NCBI GenBank assembly: GCA_903848465.1 | Contig: CAINGK010000221.1 | Span: 19,050-83,049 of the forward strand | Origin: an uncultured Verrucomicrobiota bacterium | GTDB lineage: Bacteria; Verrucomicrobiota; Verrucomicrobiia; Verrucomicrobiales; Verrucomicrobiaceae | Direction of reading: 5' to 3' | DNA length: 64,000 nt | Shown here: piece after piece, positions 17,262-26,779 of the stretch | Layout: each line of letters opens with the position of its first letter | Numbering within the stretch: the first letter of the stretch is position 1 | Position numbers and translations under genes: made by a program | Notes under the pieces: model-generated | What the model saw: only the letters and a program-made list of their open reading frames with translations | What the model was told of the DNA's origin: nothing | The model's database searches: none

Positions 17262-18170
17262 TCAATGCGTCAGCGCATAGAAGATGATGTTGATGCCCAG
17301 CGGATACGCATACTTCTCGGAGAACTCCTTGAAGTACCACGGATCGCTCCCCTCCTGCTCCCAGCCTTCGCCGGTGTCGGTGTTCCAGCAGATGACCATC
17401 ATGAGGCGGCGTTTGTCGTCGAAGTAGCCGCGATAGTGGACGTGCTCGGAGCCGGGCTTGTCGAACTCATAGGTGATGCCCTGGTTGATCACATACTCGG
17501 CGAAGCGGATGTGCGGGATCTGCGGCTTCACTTTGATGGGAAAGACCATGTGGAAGATTTCGTGCTCCAGGGGAATCTCCTCCATCTTGCGGTCGGGCCA
17601 GATTTGCTTGAGGGCGATTTCGAAGTTTGCCCACTCGCGGGTGCCCCAAAAGTCATCCACCATGATGAAGCCGCCGTTGAGCATGTACTCGCGCATGGTT
17701 TTCGCTTCATCATCGGTGATGTCGATGTCGCCGACCTCGATCATGTAGAGGAAGGGATAGTGCCGAAACTGCTCGGGATTGATGTCCACGATGGCCCCAT
17801 TTGGATTCACCTGCAGCGAGGTGAGCTGCTGGAGGCGGTAGGACATGTTCATGTCGGAATCGGGATAGTCCGTGGACCACTTGCGATTCCCCCGGCCCCA
17901 GCCACGCCCGCCGCCGTGGCTCATCGAATTGTAGCGGATGCGGGCGAAGGTGAAGACATCGTTTGGCAGCTCTTTGCTCACCGGCCAGGTGGGGTAATCA
18001 TTGCCCTCTCCCCTGCGGCGATAATCACGCGGATCTTCGGGGACCGAACCGTCTTTGACGCCGAAGTTCGTCGGCTTGCCCCCTTCCCGTTCCTGTTCCA
18101 CCGCCCAAACGACACACCCAAGCAAAGCCAGGGTGGTGATGAGGATGTGGGCGGCTCGAGGTGTTTTCAT
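17262..18170 (-). CDS. DUF4159 domain-containing exported protein
   Basis: The 302-residue protein begins with a signal peptide (MKTPRAAHILITTLALLGCVVWA). The body matches DUF4159: FTFARIRYNSMSHGGGRGWG, the WSTDYPDSDMNM segment, then 'YMLNGGFIMVDDFWGTREWANF', which is a central signature, and NIIFYALTH at the end. DUF4159 proteins are common in Planctomycetota and Verrucomicrobiota and often lie near MoxR/von Willebrand operons, though none is visible here. Function is unknown; the fold is thought to resemble glutamine amidotransferase-like domains (inference). It is first of a two-gene unit with the DUF2314 gene. Confidence 0.88.
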   Translation of the reverse strand: MKTPRAAHILITTLALLGCVVWAVEQEREGGKPTNFGVKDGSVPEDPRDYRRRGEGNDYPTWPVSKELPNDVFTFARIRYNSMSHGGGRGWGRGNRKWSTDYPDSDMNMSYRLQQLTSLQVNPNGAIVDINPEQFRHYPFLYMIEVGDIDITDDEAKTMREYMLNGGFIMVDDFWGTREWANFEIALKQIWPDRKMEEIPLEHEIFHMVFPIKVKPQIPHIRFAEYVINQGITYEFDKPGSEHVHYRGYFDDKRRLMMVICWNTDTGEGWEQEGSDPWYFKEFSEKYAYPLGINIIFYALTH

Positions 18171-18325
18171 GAGCTTGATAACGCTGCTCGTCTCTGACTC
18201 CTGCGGTCTTCTTTGATGTCGCAGACGATTTGACGCTCGTCGTCCGTCGTTTCAAGCTGATTCTCGGTGAACGAGGCAACACAGCGGGGTGACAGGCAAG
18301 CTTTATGCATTAGTCTTCGTACAAG

Positions 18326-21300
18326 ATGCTCCAAGTGTCCTTTTCCCTCCCCTCTTTCTGCCTTCTCATCCTCACAATCATCGCGCTTCCGGCTGCGGCG
18401 GCCATGAAGCGGGCGGGCGGTGATGTCTCGGATCTGCCGGAGCCCGTGAAGCGCCCGGTGAAATACTTTGGCGACATCCATCCCGTGCTCGTCGAGCACT
18501 GCATCTCCTGCCACGGGCCGGACAAGCAGAAGGGCGGGCTGAGGCTCGACTCCCGCGAGCTGGCGCTGATGGGCGGCAGTGGTTATGGCCCTGCGATCAT
18601 TCCGGGCAAGAGCGCGGAGAGTCCGCTGATCCTGTTCACCGCGCATCTGGAGCCGGACATGGAGATGCCGCCGAAGAAAGCGCCGCTGCCAGACGCCACC
18701 GTGGCCGTCTTGCGCGCCTGGATCGATCAAGGTGCCCAGTGGCCCAGCAAAGGGCTGGAGCCCGGTGAAAAAGTCCTCGGCAATCAGCCGCTGTTTTTCA
18801 AAAAAGCCGCCACCCACTGGGCGTTTCAGCCGCTGGTCAAAGCAACTGCGGAATCCCTGCAGCACGGCCCCGCGACGATTGATGCACTCGTCGAGGCCCG
18901 GCGCAAAACCAAGGGCCTGAGCGCCTCCCCGCGCGCCGATGCCGCGACCCTGTTGAAGAGGCTCCATTTCGATCTCACCGGCCTGCCGCCGAGCGATGCA
19001 GAGATGAACAAGTTTGTCGCCGCCTTCACCACCAATGCCGATGCAGCCATCGCCGCCAAGGTCGATGAACTCCTCGCCTCCCCCCATTTCGGCGAGCGCT
19101 GGGGCCGCTACTGGCTGGACATCGCCCGCTACGCCGACACCCAGGATTTCTTCCCCGTGGCCGATCTCCGCTACCCCTACGCCTGGACCTACCGCGACTA
19201 CGTCATCGGTGCCTTCAACACCGACAAACCCTACGCGCAGTTCATCCGCGAGCAGATCGCCGCCGATCTCCTCGGTTTGAAGCAGGACGATCCCGCGCTC
19301 GCAGCACTCGGCTTTCTCTCAGTCGGCCCGCGCTTCCTGCGCCGCACCGAGGAGCAGGTCAACGACCGCATCGACGTGGTCACCCGTGGGCTCATGGGCC
19401 TCACCGTCGTTTGCGCCCGCTGTCACGATCACAAATTCGACCCCATTCCCACGGCGGATTTCTACGCGCTGCAAGGCGTCTTCCACAGCTCCGAGATCCC
19501 CGACACCCTGCCTGAAATCACCCTCGCCTCCGTGAAGGTGGACCCCAAAGTCCGCGCCGACTACGAGACCAAAAAGGCCAAGGCCGTGCGCGCCGTTACC
19601 GATCTCACCGCAAGTCTGCGCACCAAGGCGATCACCGACATCAAAGCCAAGTCGGAGGCATATTTCGATGCTCTCGCCCGCTTGGAGTTCGACAAACAAG
19701 TGATGAGCAAAGTCATCAGCGACACCAAGCTCTCGGAGACCGCCCTCGATCCGCTGGATAAGCAATGGAAGGCCTTCACGAAATTACCGGGCGTCCGCGA
19801 AGACGCCGTGCTCGGCCCCCTGGCGAAAGCCGCCGCCGCTCCTGCCGCCCAGCAGCCCGCACTCATCAAGACCCTGCTGACCACCGTCCAGACGCCGGAG
19901 ACCAAGCCACAAATTCATCCCTTGGTGCTCAAAGTCATCCAGGAGAAAAAGCCCGAAACCCTGGCGGCTCTCGTGCGTGCCTACGGCTCGGTGCTTGCCG
20001 CCGCATCCAAACTACCCAAAGATACCAGCGCCCCACTCCTCGATGCCTTCCTCAAAAAAGACAGCCTGCTCGACCTCCAATCAGCGGAGGTTGAGCGCGT
20101 GGCCCGCCCTTCCGTGGAGTCCCGCAAAGACTACTCCAAAGTTGACCCCGTCGTCGCAGAAGTGGAAGCCACTCACCCCGGTGCACCAGCCCGTGCCATG
20201 GTGATGATCGACAAGCCCAAGATGAACAAGCCCGTCATCTTCATCCGTGGCGATCCCGCACGGCGCGGCGATGCCGTGGACCGCCGCTTCCTCGAAGTGC
20301 TCGATCCCAAGAAGACACCCTTTCCCGAAGCGCAGAGCGGTCGCCTCGAACTCGCCGAACGCATCAGCAGCCCCACGAATCCAATCACCCCGCGCGTCTG
20401 GGCAAATCAGATCTGGCGTCATCTCCTCGGCCAGGCGCTGGTAAAAACCACCGGCGACTTCGGTTTGCAGTCGGAGCCACCGAGCAATCCGCAGCTCCTC
20501 GACTGGCTCGCCTCCGCCTTCATCCAGCGCAACGGCTCCACCAAACAAATCGTGCGCGACATCGTCCTGAGCGCCAGCTACCAGCAGACCAGCACCAACC
20601 GCCCGGATGCGGCCAAGGTGGACACCGAAAACACCCTCCTCTGGCGTGCCAACCGCCGCCGCCTCGACTTTGAAGCCATGCGCGATGCCATGCTCGCCAC
20701 CAGCGGCCTGCTCGATCCCACCCTCGGCGGGCGCGCCGTGAACCTCTCCACCGTACCCTTCACCGGACGCCGCACCCTCTATGGCTTCGTCGATCGCACC
20801 AACATCGATCCGCTCTTCACCACTTTCGATTTCCCCTCGCCAGACATCTCCAATACCCAGCGCACCGAGACCCTCGTGCCGCAGCAGGCGCTCTTCGCGC
20901 TCAATGACGGCTTCATCATCGCGCAGGCCCGCAAGCTCGCGGCAGATGCCGAGAAAGCAGCCGCCAAAACTCCTGGGGACAAAGCCACGACCGCCACTCG
21001 CGAGCTCTATCGCCGCGTGTATCAGCGCGCCCCACTTCCCGAAGAAGAGGCGCTGGGCCGCAGCCTCCTCGGCGAATCAACAACCTCGGAAAGCAAAACA
21101 CCCCAGGGCTCATGGCAGCAGGGCTATGGCACGGCCGATCCCGCCGTGCCACGCAGCCGCGCCTTTTCACCGCTGCCCTATTTCGATGCGCCCACCAAGC
21201 GCTACCAGGGCGCGCGCGTGTTTCCAGACCCCGAGCACGGCTTCGTCAGCCTGACTGCAAACAGTGGCCATCCGGGCGCAGGAATCGACAAGGCCGCCAT

Positions 21301-21724
21301 CCGCCGCTGGATCGCTCCTCTCAGCGGGGAGTATGGCATCGAAGGCGAGATCTCCATCGGCTCCCGGGTCGCTGGCGATGGCATCCGCGCCCGCGTCATC
21401 TCCTCCCGCACCGGCCAGCTCGGCGAATGGATCGTGGATCGTTCCAAAGGCATCTCCGCTCGCATCTCCCTGCCAAAAGTGTCCGTCAAAGCCGGCGAGA
21501 TCCTCGACTTCACCGTGGACTGCCGCGACAACACCAACTCCGACGGCTTCCGCTGGGTGCCCACCATCCGTCTTCTCGTCATGCCCGAGAAAGCGCCCAA
21601 AGGCATGCAAACCGTCTGGGACTCCCAGGCCGATTTCAAAGCCCCGCCACCGCCGAAACTCAGCCCTCTTGAACAAATGGCCCAGGCCCTCATCATCACC
21701 AATGAGTTCATGTTCATCGACTGA
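18326..21724 (+). CDS. planctomycete cytochrome C / DUF1549 / DUF1553 (PSD1) protein
   Basis: The 1,132-residue exported protein starts with a signal peptide (to about residue 26). A cytochrome-type CISCHG motif at 59-64 with KGGLRLDSR downstream marks the PSCyt1 domain. Next comes DUF1549 (PSCyt2; about 170-400, containing GERWGRYWLDIARYADTQ and a second CARCHDHKFDP motif), and then DUF1553 (PSD1; about 620-930, with WANQIWRHLLGQALVKTTGDFG and LVPQQALFALND). A beta-rich tail follows. Such proteins are encoded almost always with a DUF1501 partner, as here 289 bases downstream, and are thought to act in periplasmic breakdown of complex carbohydrates. The haem role has not been shown for most members. 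Confidence 0.95.
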   Translation: MLQVSFSLPSFCLLILTIIALPAAAAMKRAGGDVSDLPEPVKRPVKYFGDIHPVLVEHCISCHGPDKQKGGLRLDSRELALMGGSGYGPAIIPGKSAESPLILFTAHLEPDMEMPPKKAPLPDATVAVLRAWIDQGAQWPSKGLEPGEKVLGNQPLFFKKAATHWAFQPLVKATAESLQHGPATIDALVEARRKTKGLSASPRADAATLLKRLHFDLTGLPPSDAEMNKFVAAFTTNADAAIAAKVDELLASPHFGERWGRYWLDIARYADTQDFFPVADLRYPYAWTYRDYVIGAFNTDKPYAQFIREQIAADLLGLKQDDPALAALGFLSVGPRFLRRTEEQVNDRIDVVTRGLMGLTVVCARCHDHKFDPIPTADFYALQGVFHSSEIPDTLPEITLASVKVDPKVRADYETKKAKAVRAVTDLTASLRTKAITDIKAKSEAYFDALARLEFDKQVMSKVISDTKLSETALDPLDKQWKAFTKLPGVREDAVLGPLAKAAAAPAAQQPALIKTLLTTVQTPETKPQIHPLVLKVIQEKKPETLAALVRAYGSVLAAASKLPKDTSAPLLDAFLKKDSLLDLQSAEVERVARPSVESRKDYSKVDPVVAEVEATHPGAPARAMVMIDKPKMNKPVIFIRGDPARRGDAVDRRFLEVLDPKKTPFPEAQSGRLELAERISSPTNPITPRVWANQIWRHLLGQALVKTTGDFGLQSEPPSNPQLLDWLASAFIQRNGSTKQIVRDIVLSASYQQTSTNRPDAAKVDTENTLLWRANRRRLDFEAMRDAMLATSGLLDPTLGGRAVNLSTVPFTGRRTLYGFVDRTNIDPLFTTFDFPSPDISNTQRTETLVPQQALFALNDGFIIAQARKLAADAEKAAAKTPGDKATTATRELYRRVYQRAPLPEEEALGRSLLGESTTSESKTPQGSWQQGYGTADPAVPRSRAFSPLPYFDAPTKRYQGARVFPDPEHGFVSLTANSGHPGAGIDKAAIRRWIAPLSGEYGIEGEISIGSRVAGDGIRARVISSRTGQLGEWIVDRSKGISARISLPKVSVKAGEILDFTVDCRDNTNSDGFRWVPTIRLLVMPEKAPKGMQTVWDSQADFKAPPPPKLSPLEQMAQALIITNEFMFID

Positions 21725-22013
21725 CCTTCTCAGACACCACTCCACCATTCCATGAAGTACGACAGACACTCCTGTCTGTCGATCAGCGCTCCCCAGCCAC
21801 CCCTAGACAACAAAGACCGCTCATCCTCCTTCACAGAGTCGTTCCCCACCACTCCACCACGCCGCACCCCGGTAATCCAACACTCCAGGCTTTCTCTACC
21901 CGCCTTCTGCTTGCGACACGCCGTGATCGAGGACGAGCCAGAAACTCCACCACTCCCATTTCCGCGTCTTCCGCGTATTCCGTAGGCCATTCCATCTTCC
22001 ATCCATTAACCCC
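21725..22013. repeat. intergenic spacer with a small palindrome
   Basis: Just after the DUF1553 gene, CGACAGACA and TGTCTGTCG form an inverted repeat around 21760-21781. The rest is C-rich, low in G, and full of short 'ccactcc' and 'ttccgcgt' repeats. No gene is seen; the DUF1501 gene probably shares the upstream transcript or has a promoter here. Confidence 0.45.
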
Positions 22014-23435
22014 ATGCCCCTCTCACCTCCCACCCTCACTCGCCGCGAAGCCCTCAGCCGCGCGGGATTTGGCATCGGCAGCCTCGCACTTGCGGGCCTG
22101 CTCAATGACATGGGTCTCACCCACGCGAATGCCGCCAACCTTTCGCCGCTCGCGGTGCAGCAGCCGCAGTTCACCGGCAAGGCCAAGCGCGTCATCCATC
22201 TCTTCATGAATGGCGGCCCCTCGCAGATGGACACCTTCGATCCCAAGCCGAAGCTCAATGCCCTGCACGGCAAATCGCTGCCCGTCAGCAAAGACCTGAG
22301 CAAGGACAAACGCCTCAGCGGCGCGGCCCTCGGCTCGAAATTCAAGTTCAGCAAGCACGGCCAGAGCGGCATCGAGATCAGCGAGCTCTTTCCCCATGTG
22401 GCCAAACACGCCGACGATCTCTGCGTCGTGCGCTCCATGTTCAGCGATGTCCCCAATCACGAGTCCGCGCTCATGATGATGAACACCGGCAATCTGACCC
22501 TGCCGCGCCCCAGCGTCGGCTCCTGGACGCTCTACGGCCTCGGCACGGAAAACCAAAGCCTGCCCGGTTTCGTCGTCATGTGTCCCGGCGGGCTGCCCGT
22601 GGCCCAGAGCTCAAACTGGCGCAGCGCCTTCCTCCCAGGCATCTACCAAGGCGTCCACATCGACACCAAGGAAACCCAGTCCGACCACCTCATTTCAAAC
22701 CTGCGCAACACCGCCATCCTTCCCGACCAGCAGCGCCGCCAGCTCGGCTACGTCCAGCAGCTCAATGAACTCCACCGCAAGCCGCGTGCCGGAGATCCTC
22801 AGCTCGAAGCCCGCATCCAGTCCCTCGAACTCGGCTTCCGCATGCAGACCGAAGCCACCGATGCCTTTGACGTCACGCAGGAGCCGCAAGCCATCCGCGA
22901 GATGTACGGCGACACCCTGCAGGGCCGCCAGATGCTCATGGCCCGCCGCCTCGCCGAGCGCGGCGTCCGCTACGTGCAGGTCTGGCACGGTGCCGGCCAG
23001 CCCTGGGACAGCCACAACAGCATCGAAGAAGCCCATCAGCGCCTCGCCACCGAATGCGACAAGCCCATCGCCGCGCTTCTTCAGGACCTCAAAGATCGCG
23101 GCATGCTGGAAGACACCCTTGTCATCTGGGGCGGAGAATTTGGCCGCACACCCACCGCGCAGATGCCCCTCACCCCCAAAGTCGGCCGCGACCACCACAA
23201 CGACGGCTTCAGCATCTGGATGGCTGGCGGCGGCGTCAAAGGCGGCCACATCCATGGAGCCACCGACGACATCGGCCTCAGCGTCGCCGAGGGCAAAGTC
23301 CACGTCCACGACCTCCACGCCACCATCATGCACCTCCTCGGCTTCAACCACGAAACCCTCACCTACCGCTACGCCGGCCGCGACTTCCGCCTCACCGATG
23401 TGGAGGGCGAGGTGGTGAAGGAGTTGCTCGCGTGA
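22014..23435 (+). CDS. DUF1501 domain protein (sulfatase-like fold), Tat-type signal
   Basis: The 473-residue protein begins with TRREALSRAGFGIGSLALAGLL, which resembles a Tat signal in which RR precedes a hydrophobic run. The DUF1501 body follows: HLFMNGGPSQMDTFDPKP, SELFPHVAKHADDLCVVRSM, 'MMMNTG', GRQMLMARRLAERGVRYVQVWHG, and VIWGGEFGRTPTAQ near the C-terminus. It lies in the alkaline-phosphatase/sulfatase superfamily. It is the standard partner of DUF1549/DUF1553 proteins in Planctomycetota and Verrucomicrobiota, which fits the gene immediately upstream. Its substrate is unknown. Confidence 0.94.
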   Translation: MPLSPPTLTRREALSRAGFGIGSLALAGLLNDMGLTHANAANLSPLAVQQPQFTGKAKRVIHLFMNGGPSQMDTFDPKPKLNALHGKSLPVSKDLSKDKRLSGAALGSKFKFSKHGQSGIEISELFPHVAKHADDLCVVRSMFSDVPNHESALMMMNTGNLTLPRPSVGSWTLYGLGTENQSLPGFVVMCPGGLPVAQSSNWRSAFLPGIYQGVHIDTKETQSDHLISNLRNTAILPDQQRRQLGYVQQLNELHRKPRAGDPQLEARIQSLELGFRMQTEATDAFDVTQEPQAIREMYGDTLQGRQMLMARRLAERGVRYVQVWHGAGQPWDSHNSIEEAHQRLATECDKPIAALLQDLKDRGMLEDTLVIWGGEFGRTPTAQMPLTPKVGRDHHNDGFSIWMAGGGVKGGHIHGATDDIGLSVAEGKVHVHDLHATIMHLLGFNHETLTYRYAGRDFRLTDVEGEVVKELLA

Positions 23436-23463
23436 TGTAAGCATTCGCGCTCTTGTGGACATC

Positions 23464-24540
23464 ATGTTTATCGCCATCTTGCATTACTCAAAGCCACCCG
23501 TCATCGGCGGGGTGGAGCGTGTGATTGGCGAGCAGGCCGCAGCGCTGCGGCTGCTGGGGCATGAGGTGGAAATCCTTACCTGCAAGGAGTGGCACCTGGG
23601 GAAGTGGGATGCCGTCATCGTCCACAATGTCTTCAGCATGCCCTTCGATCTCCCCTGGACGAAGCAGCTCATCAAGCTCACGCGCACGCGCCCAGACATC
23701 CGCTGGATCAACTGGGTGCATGATGTACGCTGGTCGGCGCAGGTGCCGCAGGCTGTCCATGTGGCGGTGTCGGAGTTCCGGCGGCAGGATTATGCGAAGG
23801 TGACGCCGGAGACGATCCACGTCATTCCCAATGGCTGCGATGCCAAGGCCATCCTGGGCCTTACCGAGCGCGTGCGTGAGCTGAAACTCGAACACGCGGG
23901 ACTCGTGCTGCTGCAGCCCACGCGCTTTGTGCGGCGGAAGAACATTGAGTTCGGCCTGCGGCTGCTCGCGGAACTGCCCGACGCCTTGTACCTCGTCACC
24001 GCAGCACCGGACCCGCACCAGAAGGATGGCGCGAAGTATTTTCGTGAATTGAAGCAACTGGCCAAAGAACTCGGCGTGACCAAGCGCGTGCGCTTTCTCG
24101 GCGAGAAGGGCGCCCTGACGGACCACGATGTGCGCAGCCTTTACCACATGGCAGACCTGCTGTTTTTCCCCAGCACGCAGGAGGGCTACGGGTTGCCCTT
24201 GATCGAAGCCGCGCTGCACGGTGTCCCGGTGTTCTGCTCGCACATTCCGGCACATCGGGAAGTGGCGGTGGGTGCCACATTTTTCAAACTCACGGCCTCG
24301 CCCAGGGGCCTGGCACGCAAGATCAAGGCGCATCCTGCCGTCCAGGCGCGGCAGTTGCAGCGGCAGATGATGGTGCGGCTGGCCTGGTCACGAATCGTGC
24401 AGGAAATGCTAGAGCCGTTGCTTTCCGGTCGAAACGCTCCAAGAGTGGCTTCCGATGAGCCAATACTCCCACAAAGCCGAGATCGAAGCCGTGCTGGCCG
24501 CACGACACCAAAACGTGTTCGCCTTCCTCGGGGCGCATGA
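23464..24540 (+). CDS. GT4-type glycosyltransferase
   Basis: The protein is about 358 residues from the ATG at 23464 (a GTG at 23455 is also possible). The N-terminal half has the GT-B start (YSKPPVIGGVERVIGEQAAAL), and the C-terminal half carries the nucleotide-sugar site, including FFPSTQEGYGLPLIEAALHGVPVFCS, with the conserved E of the GT4 EX7E motif. Such enzymes transfer a sugar from an NDP-sugar to a glycan or lipid acceptor in the cytoplasm. The 3' end overlaps the start of glgB by 86 bases, so the two are translationally linked; a glycan or glycogen-related role is inferred from that alone. Confidence 0.85.
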   Translation: MFIAILHYSKPPVIGGVERVIGEQAAALRLLGHEVEILTCKEWHLGKWDAVIVHNVFSMPFDLPWTKQLIKLTRTRPDIRWINWVHDVRWSAQVPQAVHVAVSEFRRQDYAKVTPETIHVIPNGCDAKAILGLTERVRELKLEHAGLVLLQPTRFVRRKNIEFGLRLLAELPDALYLVTAAPDPHQKDGAKYFRELKQLAKELGVTKRVRFLGEKGALTDHDVRSLYHMADLLFFPSTQEGYGLPLIEAALHGVPVFCSHIPAHREVAVGATFFKLTASPRGLARKIKAHPAVQARQLQRQMMVRLAWSRIVQEMLEPLLSGRNAPRVASDEPILPQSRDRSRAGRTTPKRVRLPRGA

Positions 24541-26626
24541 GGCCGGGGCCGGGAAGCAGGTGGTGCGCACCGTGCAGCCCTACGCCAAAGAGGTATCTGT
24601 CATCGTCGGCACCGAACGCGTGGTAGCGGAAAAGCTGCACAAGGACGGCTACTTTGAAGCCGTCACGCCCAAAGGCCTCTATGAGCTCGAAGTGACCCCG
24701 TTTGAAGGCCCGACCACTCGCTACAGCGATCCCTACTCCTTTGGCCTGCTGCTGGGAGATCAGGACATGTACTTTTTCCGCGAAGGCACCCACCAGCGCC
24801 TGTGGGAGGTGCTGGGCGCACGCCTGAAAACGGTGCACGGCGTCGCTGGCTGTCAGTTTGCCGTATGGGCACCGAATGCCCAGCGCGTCTCCGTGGTGGG
24901 CGACTGGAACCGCTGGGATGGCCGCGTGAATGTGATGCGCAACCGCATCGAAGCCGGCATCTGGGAAATCTTTATCCCCGGCATCACAGAACTGACGCAC
25001 TACAAGTTTGAGATCGTGGACAAGCACGGCCACCTCTGCCTGAAGAGCGATCCCTACGCCGTCTTTGCCCAGCACGGCACGCAGACCTCCAGCCTCGTCT
25101 TTGATCTGGAGCGCTACATCTGGTCTGACAGCGAGTGGATTCAGACACGGGCAAAGCGCGATCTCTACCACGCGCCCATGAGCGCCTACGAGGTGCATTT
25201 CGGCTCATGGAAGCGCAAGGCAGAGCAAGGGAACCGCTGGATGTCCTACAAGGAACTGGCGGATGAATTGATCCCGTATGTCAAAAACTTGGGCTTCACG
25301 CACATCGAGATCATGGGCATCGCCGAGCATCCGTTTGATGGCTCCTGGGGCTATCAGGTCACCGGCTACTTCGCGCCGACGAGCCGCTTTGGAAATCCCG
25401 ATGAGTTCCGCGAATTCGTGGACCGCTGCCATCAGGCTGGCATCGGCGTCATTCTCGACTGGGTGCCAGGGCATTTCCCGAAAGACTCGCACGGTCTTGC
25501 CAAGTTCGACGGCACTGCGCTCTATGAGCATGCCGACCCGCGCCTTGGCGAGCATCAGGACTGGGGCACGCTCATCTTCAACTACGGCCGCCATGAGGTG
25601 AAGAACTTCCTCATCTCCAATGCCCTCTACTGGCTGGAGCAGTTCCACATCGACGGCCTGCGCGTCGATGCCGTGGCGTCCATGCTGTACCTCGACTACT
25701 CACGCGAGGCGGGACAGTGGGTGCCGAACCACCTCGGCGGGCGCGAAAACCTGGAAGCCATCGCTTTCATGCGCGAGCTAAACACCGTCTGCTACGCCAA
25801 GCATCCCGGCTCCACCATCATTGCCGAGGAAAGCACCGCCTGGCCGGGAGTTTCCAAGCCCGTCAGCACCGGCGGATTGGGCTTTGGCTTCAAATGGAAC
25901 ATGGGCTGGATGAATGACAGCCTGCGCTACATGGCGCTGGAGCCCGTGCATCGGAAATACCACCACGGCGAGGCCACGTTCGCCATGATTTATGCCTTTG
26001 ATGAAAACTTCATTCTCGTGCTCAGCCACGATGAAGTCGTGCATGGCAAAGGTTCCCTGATCAACAAGATGCCCGGCGACCGCTGGCAGCAGTTCGCCAA
26101 CCTGCGCATGTTCTTCACCTGGATGTGGACGCACCCCGGCAAAAAGCTTCTGTTCATGGGCGGTGAATTCGGCCAGTGGAATGAGTGGCGGCATGACAGC
26201 AGCCTCGACTGGCATCTCTTCCTCGGGGAGGAGCACAGCGGCCTGCAAAAGCTTGTCAAAGACCTCAACCATCTCTACACCAGTCGTCCTGCGCTTTACG
26301 CCAAGGATCACGAACCCGGCGGCTTCTATTGGCTGGATGCCAACGATGCTGAAAACAGCATCTTCGCCTTCGTGCGCTCCTCGCCCGATGGCGACCGCGT
26401 GACAGTGCTCGTCAACGCCACGCCCGTGACCCGCAAGGACTACCGCGTCGGCGTCGCCGAAGCTGGCGGCTACCGGGAACTCCTCAACAGCGACTCCGCC
26501 AACTACGCCGGTTCCGGCGTCAGCGCTGGCGCAGGCTTCCAAGCCCAGCACGTCCCCTGGCAGGGCCAGCCCTGGAGCCTCGTCGTCGATCTCCCGCCGC
26601 TCGGCACTCTAGTGCTGGGGCGGTGA
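24455..26626 (+). CDS. glgB: 1,4-alpha-glucan branching enzyme
   Basis: The 723-residue enzyme cuts an alpha-1,4 chain and re-attaches it by an alpha-1,6 link during glycogen synthesis. The domain order is an N1 CBM48-like region, a CBM48 module (VSVVGDWNRWDGRVN), then a GH13 barrel. Catalytic residues are visible: the nucleophile Asp405 in GLRVDAV, the acid/base Glu458 in IAEES, and the later Asp in VLSHDEVVHGK. Length fits the long GlgB class of about 730 residues. It starts inside the 3' end of the glycosyltransferase gene. No other glycogen genes are in the window. Confidence 0.97.
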   Translation: MSQYSHKAEIEAVLAARHQNVFAFLGAHEAGAGKQVVRTVQPYAKEVSVIVGTERVVAEKLHKDGYFEAVTPKGLYELEVTPFEGPTTRYSDPYSFGLLLGDQDMYFFREGTHQRLWEVLGARLKTVHGVAGCQFAVWAPNAQRVSVVGDWNRWDGRVNVMRNRIEAGIWEIFIPGITELTHYKFEIVDKHGHLCLKSDPYAVFAQHGTQTSSLVFDLERYIWSDSEWIQTRAKRDLYHAPMSAYEVHFGSWKRKAEQGNRWMSYKELADELIPYVKNLGFTHIEIMGIAEHPFDGSWGYQVTGYFAPTSRFGNPDEFREFVDRCHQAGIGVILDWVPGHFPKDSHGLAKFDGTALYEHADPRLGEHQDWGTLIFNYGRHEVKNFLISNALYWLEQFHIDGLRVDAVASMLYLDYSREAGQWVPNHLGGRENLEAIAFMRELNTVCYAKHPGSTIIAEESTAWPGVSKPVSTGGLGFGFKWNMGWMNDSLRYMALEPVHRKYHHGEATFAMIYAFDENFILVLSHDEVVHGKGSLINKMPGDRWQQFANLRMFFTWMWTHPGKKLLFMGGEFGQWNEWRHDSSLDWHLFLGEEHSGLQKLVKDLNHLYTSRPALYAKDHEPGGFYWLDANDAENSIFAFVRSSPDGDRVTVLVNATPVTRKDYRVGVAEAGGYRELLNSDSANYAGSGVSAGAGFQAQHVPWQGQPWSLVVDLPPLGTLVLGR

Positions 26627-26779
26627 GGGGACTGTCCTCGTTTGCTGGCAGGATCAACTCAACTAGTAGAAAGCGACGGTTAGAAGGTCACAACGCAGGG
26701 GCTGATAGCCCTGGCGATGGCGGCTCGGTTCCGAGTTGCTGGCCGAGAGGGCATCGCTCACGGATGCACGGCCAGAGCG

